The notes beneath the pieces were generated by a model. It saw only the letters and a program-made list of their open reading frames with translations. It was not told the origin of the DNA and did not search any database. Positions 48,755 through 57,191 of a stretch of DNA of 64,000 nucleotides are shown one piece after another. Made by a program: the position numbers and the translations under genes. Numbering within the stretch: position 1 is the stretch's first letter; every line of letters begins with the position of its first letter. Origin of the DNA: Mesorhizobium sp. ES1-4 (GTDB lineage: Bacteria > Pseudomonadota > Alphaproteobacteria > Rhizobiales > Rhizobiaceae); the NCBI RefSeq assembly GCF_020164745.1, contig NZ_JAIUGV010000004.1, positions 62,001 through 126,000 on the forward strand. Reading direction: 5' to 3'.

Positions 48755-49633
48755 ATGACACTGGCGGCGGCGGCGCAATCCGCGACATGGACCTTCGTCG
48801 ATGGCGATTGGTACGAAGGCAATGTCGCCATTCTGGGACCTCGCAGTCATGCCATGTGGCTCGGCACCAGCGTGTTCGACGGGGCTCGCTGGTTCGAGGG
48901 CGTGGCGCCCGATCTCGAACTTCATGCCGCACGGGTCAATGCCTCGGCGATCGCGCTCGGCCTCGCGCCCAACATGACGCCTGAGCAGATCGTCGGGTTG
49001 ACCTGGGACGGATTGAAGAAATTCGATGGCAAGACGGCGGTCTACATCAGGCCGATGTACTGGGCCGAGCATGGCGGCTACATGGGCGTGCCGGCCGACC
49101 CGGCCTCGACCCGTTTCTGCCTGTGCCTCTATGAATCGCCAATGATCGCGCCGACCGGCTTTTCGGTGACCGTGTCGCCGTTCCGGCGTCCGACCATCGA
49201 AACCATGCCGACCAATGCCAAGGCCGGCTGCCTTTACCCCAACAACGGCCGCGCCATCCTCGAGGCCAAGGCGCGGGGCTTCGATAACGCGCTTGTGCTC
49301 GACATGCTGGGCAATGTCGCCGAGACCGGAAGCTCCAACATCTTCCTGGTCAAGGATGGGCACGTGCTGACGCCGGCGCCGAATGGCACCTTCCTGTCCG
49401 GCATCACCCGCTCGCGCACGATGACGCTGCTCGGCGACTATGGGTTCAGGACGACCGAAAAGACGCTGTCGGTGAGGGATTTCCTCGAAGCGGACGAAAT
49501 CTTCTCGACCGGCAATCACTCCAAGGTGGTGCCGATCACCCGCATCGAGGACCGTGACCTGCAACCCGGCCCGGTGGCCAAGAAGGCGCGCGAACTCTAT
49601 TGGGATTGGGCGCATTCGACCTCGGCTGGCTAG
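48755..49633 (+). CDS. Class IV aminotransferase (branched-chain type)
   Basis: Protein of 292 residues, PLP fold type IV. Lys156 in MPTNAKAGCLYPNNGRAILEA is the PLP lysine, and DNALVLDMLGNVAETGSSNIFLVKDG and GITRSRTM complete the signature. Rhizobia carry several such paralogues; IlvE-like transamination of branched-chain amino acids or a D-amino acid role are both possible. The gene stands alone between the HAD gene and sodB. The gene symbol is left open for this reason. Confidence 0.85.
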   Translation: MTLAAAAQSATWTFVDGDWYEGNVAILGPRSHAMWLGTSVFDGARWFEGVAPDLELHAARVNASAIALGLAPNMTPEQIVGLTWDGLKKFDGKTAVYIRPMYWAEHGGYMGVPADPASTRFCLCLYESPMIAPTGFSVTVSPFRRPTIETMPTNAKAGCLYPNNGRAILEAKARGFDNALVLDMLGNVAETGSSNIFLVKDGHVLTPAPNGTFLSGITRSRTMTLLGDYGFRTTEKTLSVRDFLEADEIFSTGNHSKVVPITRIEDRDLQPGPVAKKARELYWDWAHSTSAG

Positions 49634-49807
49634 AGGCCTGTCCGGCCATTTTGCCGCCGCGGGGCCGGTCGCGGGAAAAGCATGTGACAGTTCCCGGCAA
49701 CCCGCTTAGAAAGAGAACCGGCGCTTCACTTCCGGAGTTGCTCCAGCTCAATCCCGACCTATCTTATTCGGTATCCACACCGGACTTTCCACGAGGGAGT
49801 ACTATCC

Positions 49808-50404
49808 ATGGCTTTCGAATTGCCCGCTCTGCCCTACGACTACGAGGCCCTGCAGCCCTATATGTCGAAAGAGACGCTGGAGTATCACCACGACAAGCAC
49901 CACAAGGCCTATGTCGACAACGGCAACAAGCTCGCCGCCGAAGCCGGTCTTGGCGATCTGTCGGTCGAAGAGGTGGTCAAGCAGTCGTTCGGCAAGAATG
50001 CCGGTCTCTTCAACAATGCCGCCCAGCACTACAACCACATCCATTTCTGGAAATGGATGAAGAAGGGCGGCGGCGGCAACAAGCTCCCTGGCGCTCTGCA
50101 GAAGGCTTTCGACAGCGATCTCGGCGGCTACGACAAGTTCAAGGCTGATTTCATCGCCGCCGGCACGACGCAGTTCGGTTCGGGCTGGGCCTGGGTTTCG
50201 GTCAAAGACGGCAAGCTGGCGATCTCCAAGACGCCGAACGGCGAAAACCCGCTGGTTCATGGTGCATCGCCGATCCTCGGTGTCGACGTCTGGGAACACT
50301 CCTACTATATCGACTATCGCAACGCCCGGCCTAAATACCTCGAGGCCTTCGTCGACAGCCTGATCAACTGGGATCACGTTCTCGAACTCTACGAAAAAGC
50401 CTGA
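49808..50404 (+). CDS. sodB: Iron/manganese superoxide dismutase
   Basis: Protein of 198 residues. All four metal ligands are present: His27 (LEYHHDKHH), His74 (AAQHYNH), Asp160 and His164 (GVDVWEHSYY). FGSGWAW and the overall length fit SodB-type Fe/Mn enzymes. It removes superoxide in the cytoplasm. A strong terminator follows, so it is transcribed on its own. Confidence 0.94.
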   Translation: MAFELPALPYDYEALQPYMSKETLEYHHDKHHKAYVDNGNKLAAEAGLGDLSVEEVVKQSFGKNAGLFNNAAQHYNHIHFWKWMKKGGGGNKLPGALQKAFDSDLGGYDKFKADFIAAGTTQFGSGWAWVSVKDGKLAISKTPNGENPLVHGASPILGVDVWEHSYYIDYRNARPKYLEAFVDSLINWDHVLELYEKA

Positions 50405-50414
50405 CCAAGCCTTC

Positions 50415-50446
50415 AGAAAAGCCCCGGCACCGGGGCTTTTCTTTTT
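50415..50446 (+). terminator. Intrinsic terminator after sodB
   Basis: GAAAAGCCCCGG and CCGGGGCTTTTC form a 12-bp stem with a 2-base apex, followed by TTTTT. It is 11 bases after the sodB stop. Confidence 0.9.
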
Positions 50447-50497
50447 CTGTACCGAAGTGCCGCAGAGGCAAGCGTCATCCAAAATTCATGCGGGCGG

Positions 50498-50513
50498 AAG
50501 GGAATATTCCCTT
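50498..50513. promoter_or_regulatory. 16-bp perfect palindrome upstream of cytochrome c' gene
   Basis: AAGGGAATATTCCCTT lies 55 bp before the cytochrome c' start, flanked by GCGG and CCGC to extend the symmetry. It is placed like an operator overlapping the promoter. The regulator is unknown. Confidence 0.55.
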
Positions 50514-50567
50514 TCCCGCATCCGTTAACGTCGTGTCCTGAAATGCCTTCATCACGGAGCCGATTGA

Positions 50568-51005
50568 ATGAAAAAGCTTGTCATCGCCATCTCTATGCTT
50601 GCCCTCGCCGCTTCGGCGGCCTTTGCCGATCCGATCCGCGACCGGCAGGCCCTGATGAAGGAACGCGGAAAGATCGTCGGCGGCCTGTCGAAAGTGGCGA
50701 AGGACGAGGAGCCCTTTGATGCCGCCGCGGTGCTGACGCAGTTGCAGGCGCTGCAGGCGAATGCCGAGAAGTTCGATATCGATGCGTTGTTCCCGAAAGG
50801 CAGCGAGAGCGGCGACACGACGGCGGCTCCAAAGATCTGGGAAGACATGGCCGGCTTCAAGGCCGTGGAGGACAAGTACCTGGCCGACGTCAAGGCGGCG
50901 GTCGCGGCCGCTCCCGCCGACGCCGATGCGCTGAAGACGCAGGTCGGAGCAATCGGTTCGGATTGCGGCACCTGCCATCAGGGTTACCGGATCAAGAAAG
51001 GCTGA
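50568..51005 (+). CDS. Cytochrome c' (four-helix class II cytochrome)
   Basis: Protein of 145 residues. A Sec signal peptide ends at AFA (1-20). The mature part is a four-helix bundle with the haem site at the C-terminus, SDCGTCHQGYR (Cys133, Cys136, His137), as in cytochromes c' and c-556. Members bind NO or pass electrons in the periplasm; the gene is followed 8 bases later by a diheme cytochrome, suggesting a short electron chain. Confidence 0.9.
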   Translation: MKKLVIAISMLALAASAAFADPIRDRQALMKERGKIVGGLSKVAKDEEPFDAAAVLTQLQALQANAEKFDIDALFPKGSESGDTTAAPKIWEDMAGFKAVEDKYLADVKAAVAAAPADADALKTQVGAIGSDCGTCHQGYRIKKG

Positions 51006-51013
51006 TCCCAGCC

Positions 51014-51964
51014 ATGCCCTGGCTGAAGAAGCTCGTCGGCGTGGCGCTCATTCTGGGCGTCGCCGGCGCGGCCGCCGGTTGGCTGCTGTCGGCTCCGGTC
51101 AAGCTCGATGCCGCAACCCTGGCGCAACTCGGGCCGGGTGACGCCGCCCGAGGCAAGCGCATTTTCTATGCCGGCGGCTGCAGCTCCTGCCATGCCAAGC
51201 CTGGCGCGCAGGGCGATGCACGGCTTCAACTGGTCGGGGGCCTCGAACTCAAGACGCCGTTTGGTACCTTTGTTCCGCCCAATATTTCGCAAGATCCCAA
51301 GGACGGCATCGGCGCATGGTCCGTCGCCGACCTGGCAAATGCCATGCTGAAGGGTGTTTCGCCGACGGGCGAGCATTTCTATCCCGCGTTTCCCTATGGC
51401 TCCTATGCGCGCATGAAGCCGTCCGACGTCGCCGACCTCTATGCCTTCCTGAAGACGCTTCCCGCCGTCTCCGGCAAGGCGCCGGACAATTCGCTGGCCT
51501 TCCCGTTCAACATCCGGCGTGGCATCGGCCTGTGGAAGCGCCTTTATCTCAGCGACCAGCCTGTCATTCCCCTGCCTGACGGCACGCCTGAACCCGTGAT
51601 GGCAGGCCGCTACCTGGTCGAAGGGCCGGGTCATTGCGGCGAATGCCACACGCCGCGCGACTTCGCGGGCGGCACCAGGAAGGGCCAATGGCTGGCCGGG
51701 GCCGTGGCCGCCGAGGGCGGAGGCGTCGTGCCGAACATCACTTCGGGCGAGGGGGGTATCGGCAACTGGTCCGCGTCCGATATCGCGAACTACCTCGAAA
51801 CCGGGTTCACGCCGGATTTCGATTCCGCCGGTGGCGCCATGGTCGATGTGCAGCGCAACATGGCCGAACTGACGGCGGACGATCGTGCGGCGATCGCCGC
51901 CTACCTCAAGGCGATACCGCCGCATCCCAACGGCTATCCGGCGCGCAAGAAAAGCACGAAATAA
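51014..51964 (+). CDS. Membrane-anchored diheme cytochrome c
   Basis: ATG 51014, 8 bases after the cytochrome c' stop, gives 316 residues. An N-terminal membrane anchor (LVGVALILGVAGAAAGWLL) is followed by two class I haem domains: GGCSSCH (Cys56, Cys59, His60) and GHCGECH (Cys208, Cys211, His212), each with a downstream Met region (e.g. YARMKPSDVADL). This two-domain layout occurs in cytochrome subunits of membrane dehydrogenases such as alcohol or gluconate dehydrogenase. No dehydrogenase gene is adjacent, so the electron donor is unknown. Confidence 0.88.
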   Translation: MPWLKKLVGVALILGVAGAAAGWLLSAPVKLDAATLAQLGPGDAARGKRIFYAGGCSSCHAKPGAQGDARLQLVGGLELKTPFGTFVPPNISQDPKDGIGAWSVADLANAMLKGVSPTGEHFYPAFPYGSYARMKPSDVADLYAFLKTLPAVSGKAPDNSLAFPFNIRRGIGLWKRLYLSDQPVIPLPDGTPEPVMAGRYLVEGPGHCGECHTPRDFAGGTRKGQWLAGAVAAEGGGVVPNITSGEGGIGNWSASDIANYLETGFTPDFDSAGGAMVDVQRNMAELTADDRAAIAAYLKAIPPHPNGYPARKKSTK

Positions 51965-51965
51965 T

Positions 51966-52367
51966 TTAGCCCTCGGACCGCAGGTGACGATCGCCGAGGA
52001 AATCGAAGCCCGTTTCGAAGAAATGGTCGTAGTTGCAGGTCATCTCCTCGCCCGGGGCGATGTCGCGCAGGGCGTAGGTTTCCTCGGGCGACGACACATC
52101 GCAATTCGGCTCGTCGTCATGGTTCATGTAGCGGGCGTCGTCGGCTTCGAAGACGATATAGGCCGGATCGCGCCGGTCGGGGTAGCAGTAGCGGTCAAGA
52201 TAATCCCTCACCGGCCCGGTCTCGCCCTCATAGGTTTCGACGTCGATGATCCGGTCGAACCGGGGGTCGAGCTTCCAGACCAGCGTCCCCTTGGCAATGT
52301 GGTTCTTGGCAAACACACCGATGCCCTGGATCGGCGATTTGTCGAGATAGACGTCGACGAGCAGCAT
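51966..52367 (-). CDS. SET-domain protein
   Basis: Protein of 133 residues from ATG 52367 with AAGGG upstream. The SET fold is visible: SPIQGIGVFAKNHIAKGTLVWKLDP at the start, the pseudoknot residues ARYMNHDDEPNCDVS, and ALRDIAPGEEMTCNYDHFF at the end with the catalytic Tyr. SET proteins methylate lysines; bacterial small versions have unknown targets. It is convergent with the diheme cytochrome gene (1-base gap). Confidence 0.82.
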   Translation of the reverse strand: MLLVDVYLDKSPIQGIGVFAKNHIAKGTLVWKLDPRFDRIIDVETYEGETGPVRDYLDRYCYPDRRDPAYIVFEADDARYMNHDDEPNCDVSSPEETYALRDIAPGEEMTCNYDHFFETGFDFLGDRHLRSEG

Positions 52368-52468
52368 AATGGACCCTTGTGCGAATGTGGGCTTCGTTGC
52401 CCGGGAAAATCGTGCTTTGGGTAGCGTGCGACCGTTGCAATAGCGAGCGGAAATAAGCCGCGCGGAAT

Positions 52469-52594
52469 TCAAAAAATCATGATCATCAGGCCTGCCGGCA
52501 CGATGCTGAACAGCGTCGCCGATATGGCGATGACCGCCGAGATGCCGACCATCGCCATGACCGCATAAGACAGATGGCCGGCTGCGATCCCAAG
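52469..52594 (-). pseudogene. Remnant of a LysE/RhtB-type transporter
   Basis: On the minus strand the 126 bases just downstream of the oligopeptidase stop translate as a hydrophobic segment, LGIAAGHLSYAVMAMVGISA followed by VIAISATLFSIVPAGLM, ending at TGA 52469-52471. The G-x-x-x-G-H...A..G.SA order resembles the second helix of LysE/RhtB exporters. There is no start codon in frame near the oligopeptidase end and the rest of the transporter is missing, so it looks like a decayed fragment. Confidence 0.45.
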
Positions 52595-54691
52595 CTATGC
52601 CTTGCCCGTGACCTTTAGCGTGAAGGCATAAGTATAGGCGATCTCCTCCAGGCGTGAGAACCGGCCGGACGCACCGGCATGGCCGGAATCCATGTTGATC
52701 TTGAACAGCACCGGATTGTCGCCGCTCTTGCGGTCGCGCAGCCGCGCCACCCATTTGGCCGGCTCCCAATAGGTGACGCGCGGATCGGTGAGGCCGGCGA
52801 GCGCCAGGATCGGCGGGTAGTCGAGATCAGCGACATTGTCGTAGGGCGAATAGGCGGCGATCGTCCGGTAATCATCGGCCGACGCGATCGGATTTCCCCA
52901 TTCCGGCCATTCCGGCGGCGTCAGCGGCAGCGTCGCGTCGAGCATGGTGGTGAGCACGTCCACGAACGGAACCTCGGCCACGATACCGCCGAAGCAATCC
53001 GGCGCCATGTTGGCGACGGCCCCCATCAGCATGCCGCCGGCCGAACCGCCCTGCGCGACGATCCGATCATGCGCGGTATAGCGCTCGGCCACGAGGTGGC
53101 GGGCGCAGGCGATGAAATCGGTGAAGGTGTTCATCTTCTGCGCCCGCTTGCCGTCATCGTACCAGCCGTAACCCTTGTCCTTGCCGCCGCGGACATGGGC
53201 AATGGCAAAGACCAGGCCTCGATCGACCAGCGAGAACCAATTGGTGTTGAAGGCCGCCGGTACGGTGATGCCGTAAGAGCCATAACCGTAGAGCAGGCAG
53301 GGCGCCGAGCCGTCCAGCGGCGTGTCGCGGTGATGCAGAAGCGAGATCGGCACGAGTTCGCCATCGGCCGCCGGTGCCATCAGGCGTCTCGTGACGTAGT
53401 GATGGGGGTCGTGGCCGGACGGCACTTCCTGGGTCTTGAGCAGCACGCGCTCGCGGGTGCGCATATTGTAGTCGAACACCTGCGACGGCGTCGTCATCGA
53501 CGAATAGGAAAAGCGCATCATCTCGGTGTCGTATTCATAGGACCCCGAAAGGCCGAGCGAGAAGGCCTCCTCGTCGAAGGAAATCAGGTGCTCCTCGCCG
53601 CTGGCGCGATCGCGCACGACGATGCGCGGCAGGCCTTCCCTGCGCTCGAGCCGGACCATGTGGTTTTTGAAGCCGATCACCGACAGGATCAGCCGGCCAG
53701 GTTCATGCGGCACCAGTTCCTGCCAGTTGGCGCGGATCGGATCGCTCGCCGGCGCGGTCATGATCTTGAAGTCCTTGGCGCCGTCCGCGTTGGTCAGGAC
53801 GAAGAAAATATCGCCGCCTTCCTCCAGCTCATATTGAAGGCCTAGCTCGCGCGCCGAAACCAGCTTGGGCTCGGCAAACGGGTCGGCGGCGCTCAGCAGG
53901 CGGTATTCCGAAGTCTCGTGATCGTTGATGCCGATCATGATCCATTGGTTGTTGCGGGTCCCGTCGACGTTCATGAAGAAGCCGGGATCGGTTTCCTCGT
54001 AGATCAGGCGGTCGTTTTCGGGGTCCTCCCCCAATGCGTGAAACAGCACCTTCGACGGCCGGTGGTTGGGGTCGAGACGCGTGTAGAAGAACCCGTCATT
54101 GCCCGCGTTCCACACGCCCGAACCGCCGGTGGCGGCAATCTGGTCCGCCAGGTCCTTGCCATCGGCAAGGTCGCGCACGCGCAGCGTATAGAATTCGGAA
54201 CCCTTGTCGTCGAAGGCCCACAAGAGCCTGCGATGATCGGCCGAATGATCGACACCGCCAAGCCGGAAATAGGCCTTGCCCTCGGCCTCGGCGTCGCCGT
54301 CGAGCAGGATCTGCTCGGGTCCGCCATCGCGCGGAATGCGGAAATAGCGCGGCTGCTCGCCACCAAGCTTGAAGGAAGACCCATAGGCGTAAGCCCCGTC
54401 CTTCATGGGTACGGAAGAATCGTCTTCCTTGATGCGGCCCTTCATCTCCTTGAAAAGCTGCTTTTGCAGATCCGATGTGTCGGCCATCAGCGCCGACTGA
54501 TAGGCATTCTCGGCTTCGAGTTCGGCGCGGATCCCAGGATCGAGCAATGAAGGATTCCTGAACATCTCCTGCCAGTTATCCGCCCGCAGCCAGGCATATT
54601 CATCGGTTCGCGTGATGCCGTGATGCGTGTCGAAAACGGGCCTCTTCTCGGGTGCAGGCGGGCTGGCGATTGGAAATCGGGAACTGGTCAT
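52595..54691 (-). CDS. ptrB: Oligopeptidase B (S9A prolyl oligopeptidase family)
   Basis: Protein of 698 residues, the family length. An N-terminal seven-bladed propeller is followed by an alpha/beta-hydrolase domain with VAQGGSAGGMLMGAVANMAPDCF (nucleophile Ser near residue 548), the Asp region LALAGLTDPRV and the catalytic His in MDSGHAGASGR. It cuts after Lys/Arg in short peptides in the cytoplasm or periplasm. The start PVFDTHHGITRTDEYAWLR is typical. It is divergent from the mucR side. Confidence 0.93.
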   Translation of the reverse strand: MTSSRFPIASPPAPEKRPVFDTHHGITRTDEYAWLRADNWQEMFRNPSLLDPGIRAELEAENAYQSALMADTSDLQKQLFKEMKGRIKEDDSSVPMKDGAYAYGSSFKLGGEQPRYFRIPRDGGPEQILLDGDAEAEGKAYFRLGGVDHSADHRRLLWAFDDKGSEFYTLRVRDLADGKDLADQIAATGGSGVWNAGNDGFFYTRLDPNHRPSKVLFHALGEDPENDRLIYEETDPGFFMNVDGTRNNQWIMIGINDHETSEYRLLSAADPFAEPKLVSARELGLQYELEEGGDIFFVLTNADGAKDFKIMTAPASDPIRANWQELVPHEPGRLILSVIGFKNHMVRLERREGLPRIVVRDRASGEEHLISFDEEAFSLGLSGSYEYDTEMMRFSYSSMTTPSQVFDYNMRTRERVLLKTQEVPSGHDPHHYVTRRLMAPAADGELVPISLLHHRDTPLDGSAPCLLYGYGSYGITVPAAFNTNWFSLVDRGLVFAIAHVRGGKDKGYGWYDDGKRAQKMNTFTDFIACARHLVAERYTAHDRIVAQGGSAGGMLMGAVANMAPDCFGGIVAEVPFVDVLTTMLDATLPLTPPEWPEWGNPIASADDYRTIAAYSPYDNVADLDYPPILALAGLTDPRVTYWEPAKWVARLRDRKSGDNPVLFKINMDSGHAGASGRFSRLEEIAYTYAFTLKVTGKA

Positions 54692-55328
54692 TGCGTCTCG
54701 CTCTGGAAAATATCTTGAACGACGAATGACACGCCGAGCAGGGCGGATTCAAGTGCTGCGGCTGGAGGTGGTGTAGGCCATGGCCGGGACGAGAGAAGAT
54801 GACTGTTCGGTTTCGTATCTGTGCGGCCTTCGCCGTTGGTTCGCTGGCTGAGGTCTTTGCCGGCCATTCTCATGCGACCGTATTTGCGGCTTGGCAAGTG
54901 GCCAATGTGACGTTCGGCGACACGCAACGGCCTGTTTGGCTGCGCAATGGATTGGCAACCTGTGGTTTTATAGACAGGTGTGAACAACCAAGTTTGTCCG
55001 CTCGGTCACCAAGCAAACAGGAGCATTGACACTCGCTTTTTGAGTTATCGCGAATGTAACGGTGAGCTGACCCTGCGTCAGCCTTTATCCGTTTGGTGAA
55101 CGAAATATCGGAAAATTACATGGTGCACGAAAGATTGAAGCTGATTCCGGAATAGTTGATCAACATTCCTGAATGTAATGCCGAGAGCGAATTGACTTAC
55201 TTGACGTGTGGCCGCATTGATGTCCGTGTGACACGAATCGTAGAAGCTCTATATGCGCAAATTCGTGCAATGCCCTGCCTGTAAAAAAGGGCACAGACCG
55301 AAGTAACTCTTGTTGGGGCCTGAAGACC
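54692..55328. other. 637-bp intergenic region, probable mucR control region
   Basis: No frame here is a convincing gene. The right half (from about 55020) is AT-richer than the surroundings, with many TTGA-N and GAATGTAA-like motifs, as expected for the AT-rich sites through which MucR/Ros proteins regulate their own genes. Confidence 0.5.
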
Positions 55329-55754
55329 ATGGATATTGTCGAAACACCTTCCAGAAACAATGATGCGCTGATCGAGCTCACCGCCGATGTGGTGGCTGCC
55401 TATGTCAGCAACAATCCCGTGCCGGTCGGCGAACTGCCGAACCTGATATCCGATGTCCATGCCGCTCTCGGGCGTGTGGGTGGAACCGTCGAACAGCCGC
55501 CTGCCGACAAGCAGAAGCCGGCTGTCAACCCGAAGCGCTCGGTTCATGACGACTACATTATCTGTCTTGAAGACGGCAAGAAGTTCAAGTCGCTCAAGCG
55601 TCACTTGATGACCCATTACGATCTGACGCCCGATCAGTATCGCGAAAAGTGGAACTTGGACCCGAGCTATCCCATGGTTGCCCCCAACTATGCGGCGGCC
55701 CGCTCGCAGCTTGCCAAGAAGATGGGCCTCGGCCGCAAGCGCAAGGGGCGGTAA
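55329..55754 (+). CDS. MucR/Ros-family zinc-finger transcription regulator
   Basis: Protein of 141 residues. An N-terminal oligomerisation part is followed by the prokaryotic zinc-finger domain [20 protein letters not shown] (from Cys79). Compared with Ros, the second Cys of the metal set is replaced by Asp82, while His92 and His96 remain, as in several Mesorhizobium homologues. The C-terminal [18 protein letters not shown] is basic. It is a global regulator of exopolysaccharide and cell-surface genes in rhizobia, with an H-NS-like role. A terminator follows. Confidence 0.92.
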   Translation: MDIVETPSRNNDALIELTADVVAAYVSNNPVPVGELPNLISDVHAALGRVGGTVEQPPADKQKPAVNPKRSVHDDYIICLEDGKKFKSLKRHLMTHYDLTPDQYREKWNLDPSYPMVAPNYAAARSQLAKKMGLGRKRKGR

Positions 55755-55785
55755 TCGCTGCTTGCCGGATTGGAACTGCATCAGG

Positions 55786-55812
55786 CGGCGCCTTCGGGCG
55801 CCGTTTGTTTTT
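55786..55812 (+). terminator. Intrinsic terminator after the MucR-family gene
   Basis: CGGCGCC and GGCGCCG form a 7-bp stem around TTCG, followed by TTTGTTTTT. Confidence 0.88.
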
Positions 55813-55842
55813 GAGGGATGGAAGGTCGAAGGCAGAGGCCCG

Positions 55843-56271
55843 TCAGGCAGTCTGCGCGAGCGCCATCTCGGCATCGCGTTTGATGCGCTTGACCATCGAG
55901 CGAAGGCCGTTGGCGCGCTGGGGTGACAGGTGCTCGTCGAGACCGAGTGCCTTCAGAGTCGCTTCAGCGTCGGTTTTCTGGATTTCGCTGGCCGTCTTTC
56001 CGGAAAACAGCGCCAGCATGATCGCGACCAGTCCGCGCACGATATGGGCGTCCGAATCGCCTGTGAAGGTGATGACGGGGTCGGCGCCCGGACCCCGTTC
56101 GGTGGTCAGCCAGACCTGGCTGACGCAACCCGGCACCTTGTTGGCGGCGTTGCGCTCCGCGTCGGCAAAGGGAGGCAGCGCTTCGCCAAGCTCGATGACG
56201 TAACGGTAGCGGTCCTCCCATTCATCGAGGAACGAGAAGTCGTCTCGGATCGTCTGGATCGTGGTCGTCAT
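55843..56271 (-). CDS. sufE: SufE, sulfur-transfer partner of SufS
   Basis: Protein of 142 residues. The catalytic Cys49 sits in KVPGCVSQVWLT, and the start (IQTIRDDFSFLDEWEDRYRYVIELG) and the end (LDEHLSPQRANGLRSMVKRIK) are typical. It accepts persulfide sulfur from SufS for iron-sulfur cluster assembly. The other suf genes are not in the window, a common arrangement in Rhizobiales. Confidence 0.93.
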   Translation of the reverse strand: MTTTIQTIRDDFSFLDEWEDRYRYVIELGEALPPFADAERNAANKVPGCVSQVWLTTERGPGADPVITFTGDSDAHIVRGLVAIMLALFSGKTASEIQKTDAEATLKALGLDEHLSPQRANGLRSMVKRIKRDAEMALAQTA

Positions 56272-56370
56272 GGCCTGGATATAGTCACGCGGCGGCGCCG
56301 CGTCACGGAAAAAACAAGGACACCGCAGGCGTCGAGAGGCAGACAGTCCGCGGTGCGTCGTCGAAACGGC

Positions 56371-56718
56371 TTAATTCTCTATCGGCAGGTTGACCGTTTC
56401 GGGCAGGACCACTTCCGGCAGGCTGCCGGTCGTCGTCGAAGTGTCCGGGCCAGCGGACTTGTCGTCCAGCATGGCGGCCGCGATCTTGGCGGTTTCCTTG
56501 GCGCGGGCGGTGATGGTGTGCATTGCCGACTTGCCCGTCTCGCACACGTCGGGCTTGCGTTCGCAGATCCCGGCGATGTCGCCGACGGCGTCGCGCGCCG
56601 CGAACAGGGCCTGGATCGGCCCGACGCTTTCCTGGCCAGATTCATCGGACCCGACACCCAGCGGCAGCGCCAGCAACACCAGTGAAAACCAGAAAGCCAT
56701 TCTTATCAGGAAGAACAT
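56371..56718 (-). CDS. DUF5330-family protein with membrane anchor
   Basis: Protein of 115 residues. An N-terminal hydrophobic segment (MFFLIRMAFWFSLVLLALPLG) probably anchors it, followed by a region with two conserved Cys (GICERKPDVCETG) that could form a disulfide and a low-complexity tail. This matches the small DUF5330 family of Rhizobiales, whose function is unknown. It lies downstream of a 473-bp region shared with the histidine kinase gene. Confidence 0.75.
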   Translation of the reverse strand: MFFLIRMAFWFSLVLLALPLGVGSDESGQESVGPIQALFAARDAVGDIAGICERKPDVCETGKSAMHTITARAKETAKIAAAMLDDKSAGPDTSTTTGSLPEVVLPETVNLPIEN

Positions 56719-57191
56719 GCCTTGCCTCTCGTCGTGACCGGATCATGCATCCTATGGCATGACCTCCTTTATGGGCAGGATGCTGGCACACAGGCACGAA
56801 GGACGGCTTGCGTGATCACCGAGAATTCTCCTCAAATTTTAGGCAAATTCGAGACGAAGCGTTTTGCTGCCGATTTGTTTCATATCGGATTGATTTTCAT
56901 TACCATCTGATAACCACCTATCCTCTTGTTTAGAAGGTGTTTTTCGAGACGAAGGGCGATCCTGTTCCTGCCTCTGGGCCACTGACGGCGGGTGTCCGAG
57001 AATAACCCTCCGTTTACTATGGCCGCATTTGCACGTGTTTTCGGACGCCGCCATCCCGATATTTGCCGCGGGCCGGGTCTTGGTCGGCCCTGCCTTATCC
57101 ATTCCTTAAACGCTGAATGCGAGTTTCAAAGCCAACCAAGACAATCTGCAAAAGCAGAACTGTTCACGACGAGTGCGAGTGCGTTGAGTTG
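56719..57191. other. 473-bp divergent intergenic region
   Basis: Between the DUF5330 gene and the histidine kinase gene. It is AT-richer than its flanks around 56820-56960. I see no gene, tRNA or clear terminator; promoters for both sides should be here. Confidence 0.5.

Noticed and set aside
52370..52769. Upstream extension of the SET-domain gene
   Set aside because: The extension runs into the oligopeptidase gene in another frame and is His/Arg/Gly-rich; the ATG at 52367 with a good ribosome-binding site gives the complete SET domain.
54799..55029. Plus-strand frame of 76 codons upstream of the MucR-family gene
   Set aside because: No ribosome-binding site or domain; the stretch is better explained as regulatory DNA.
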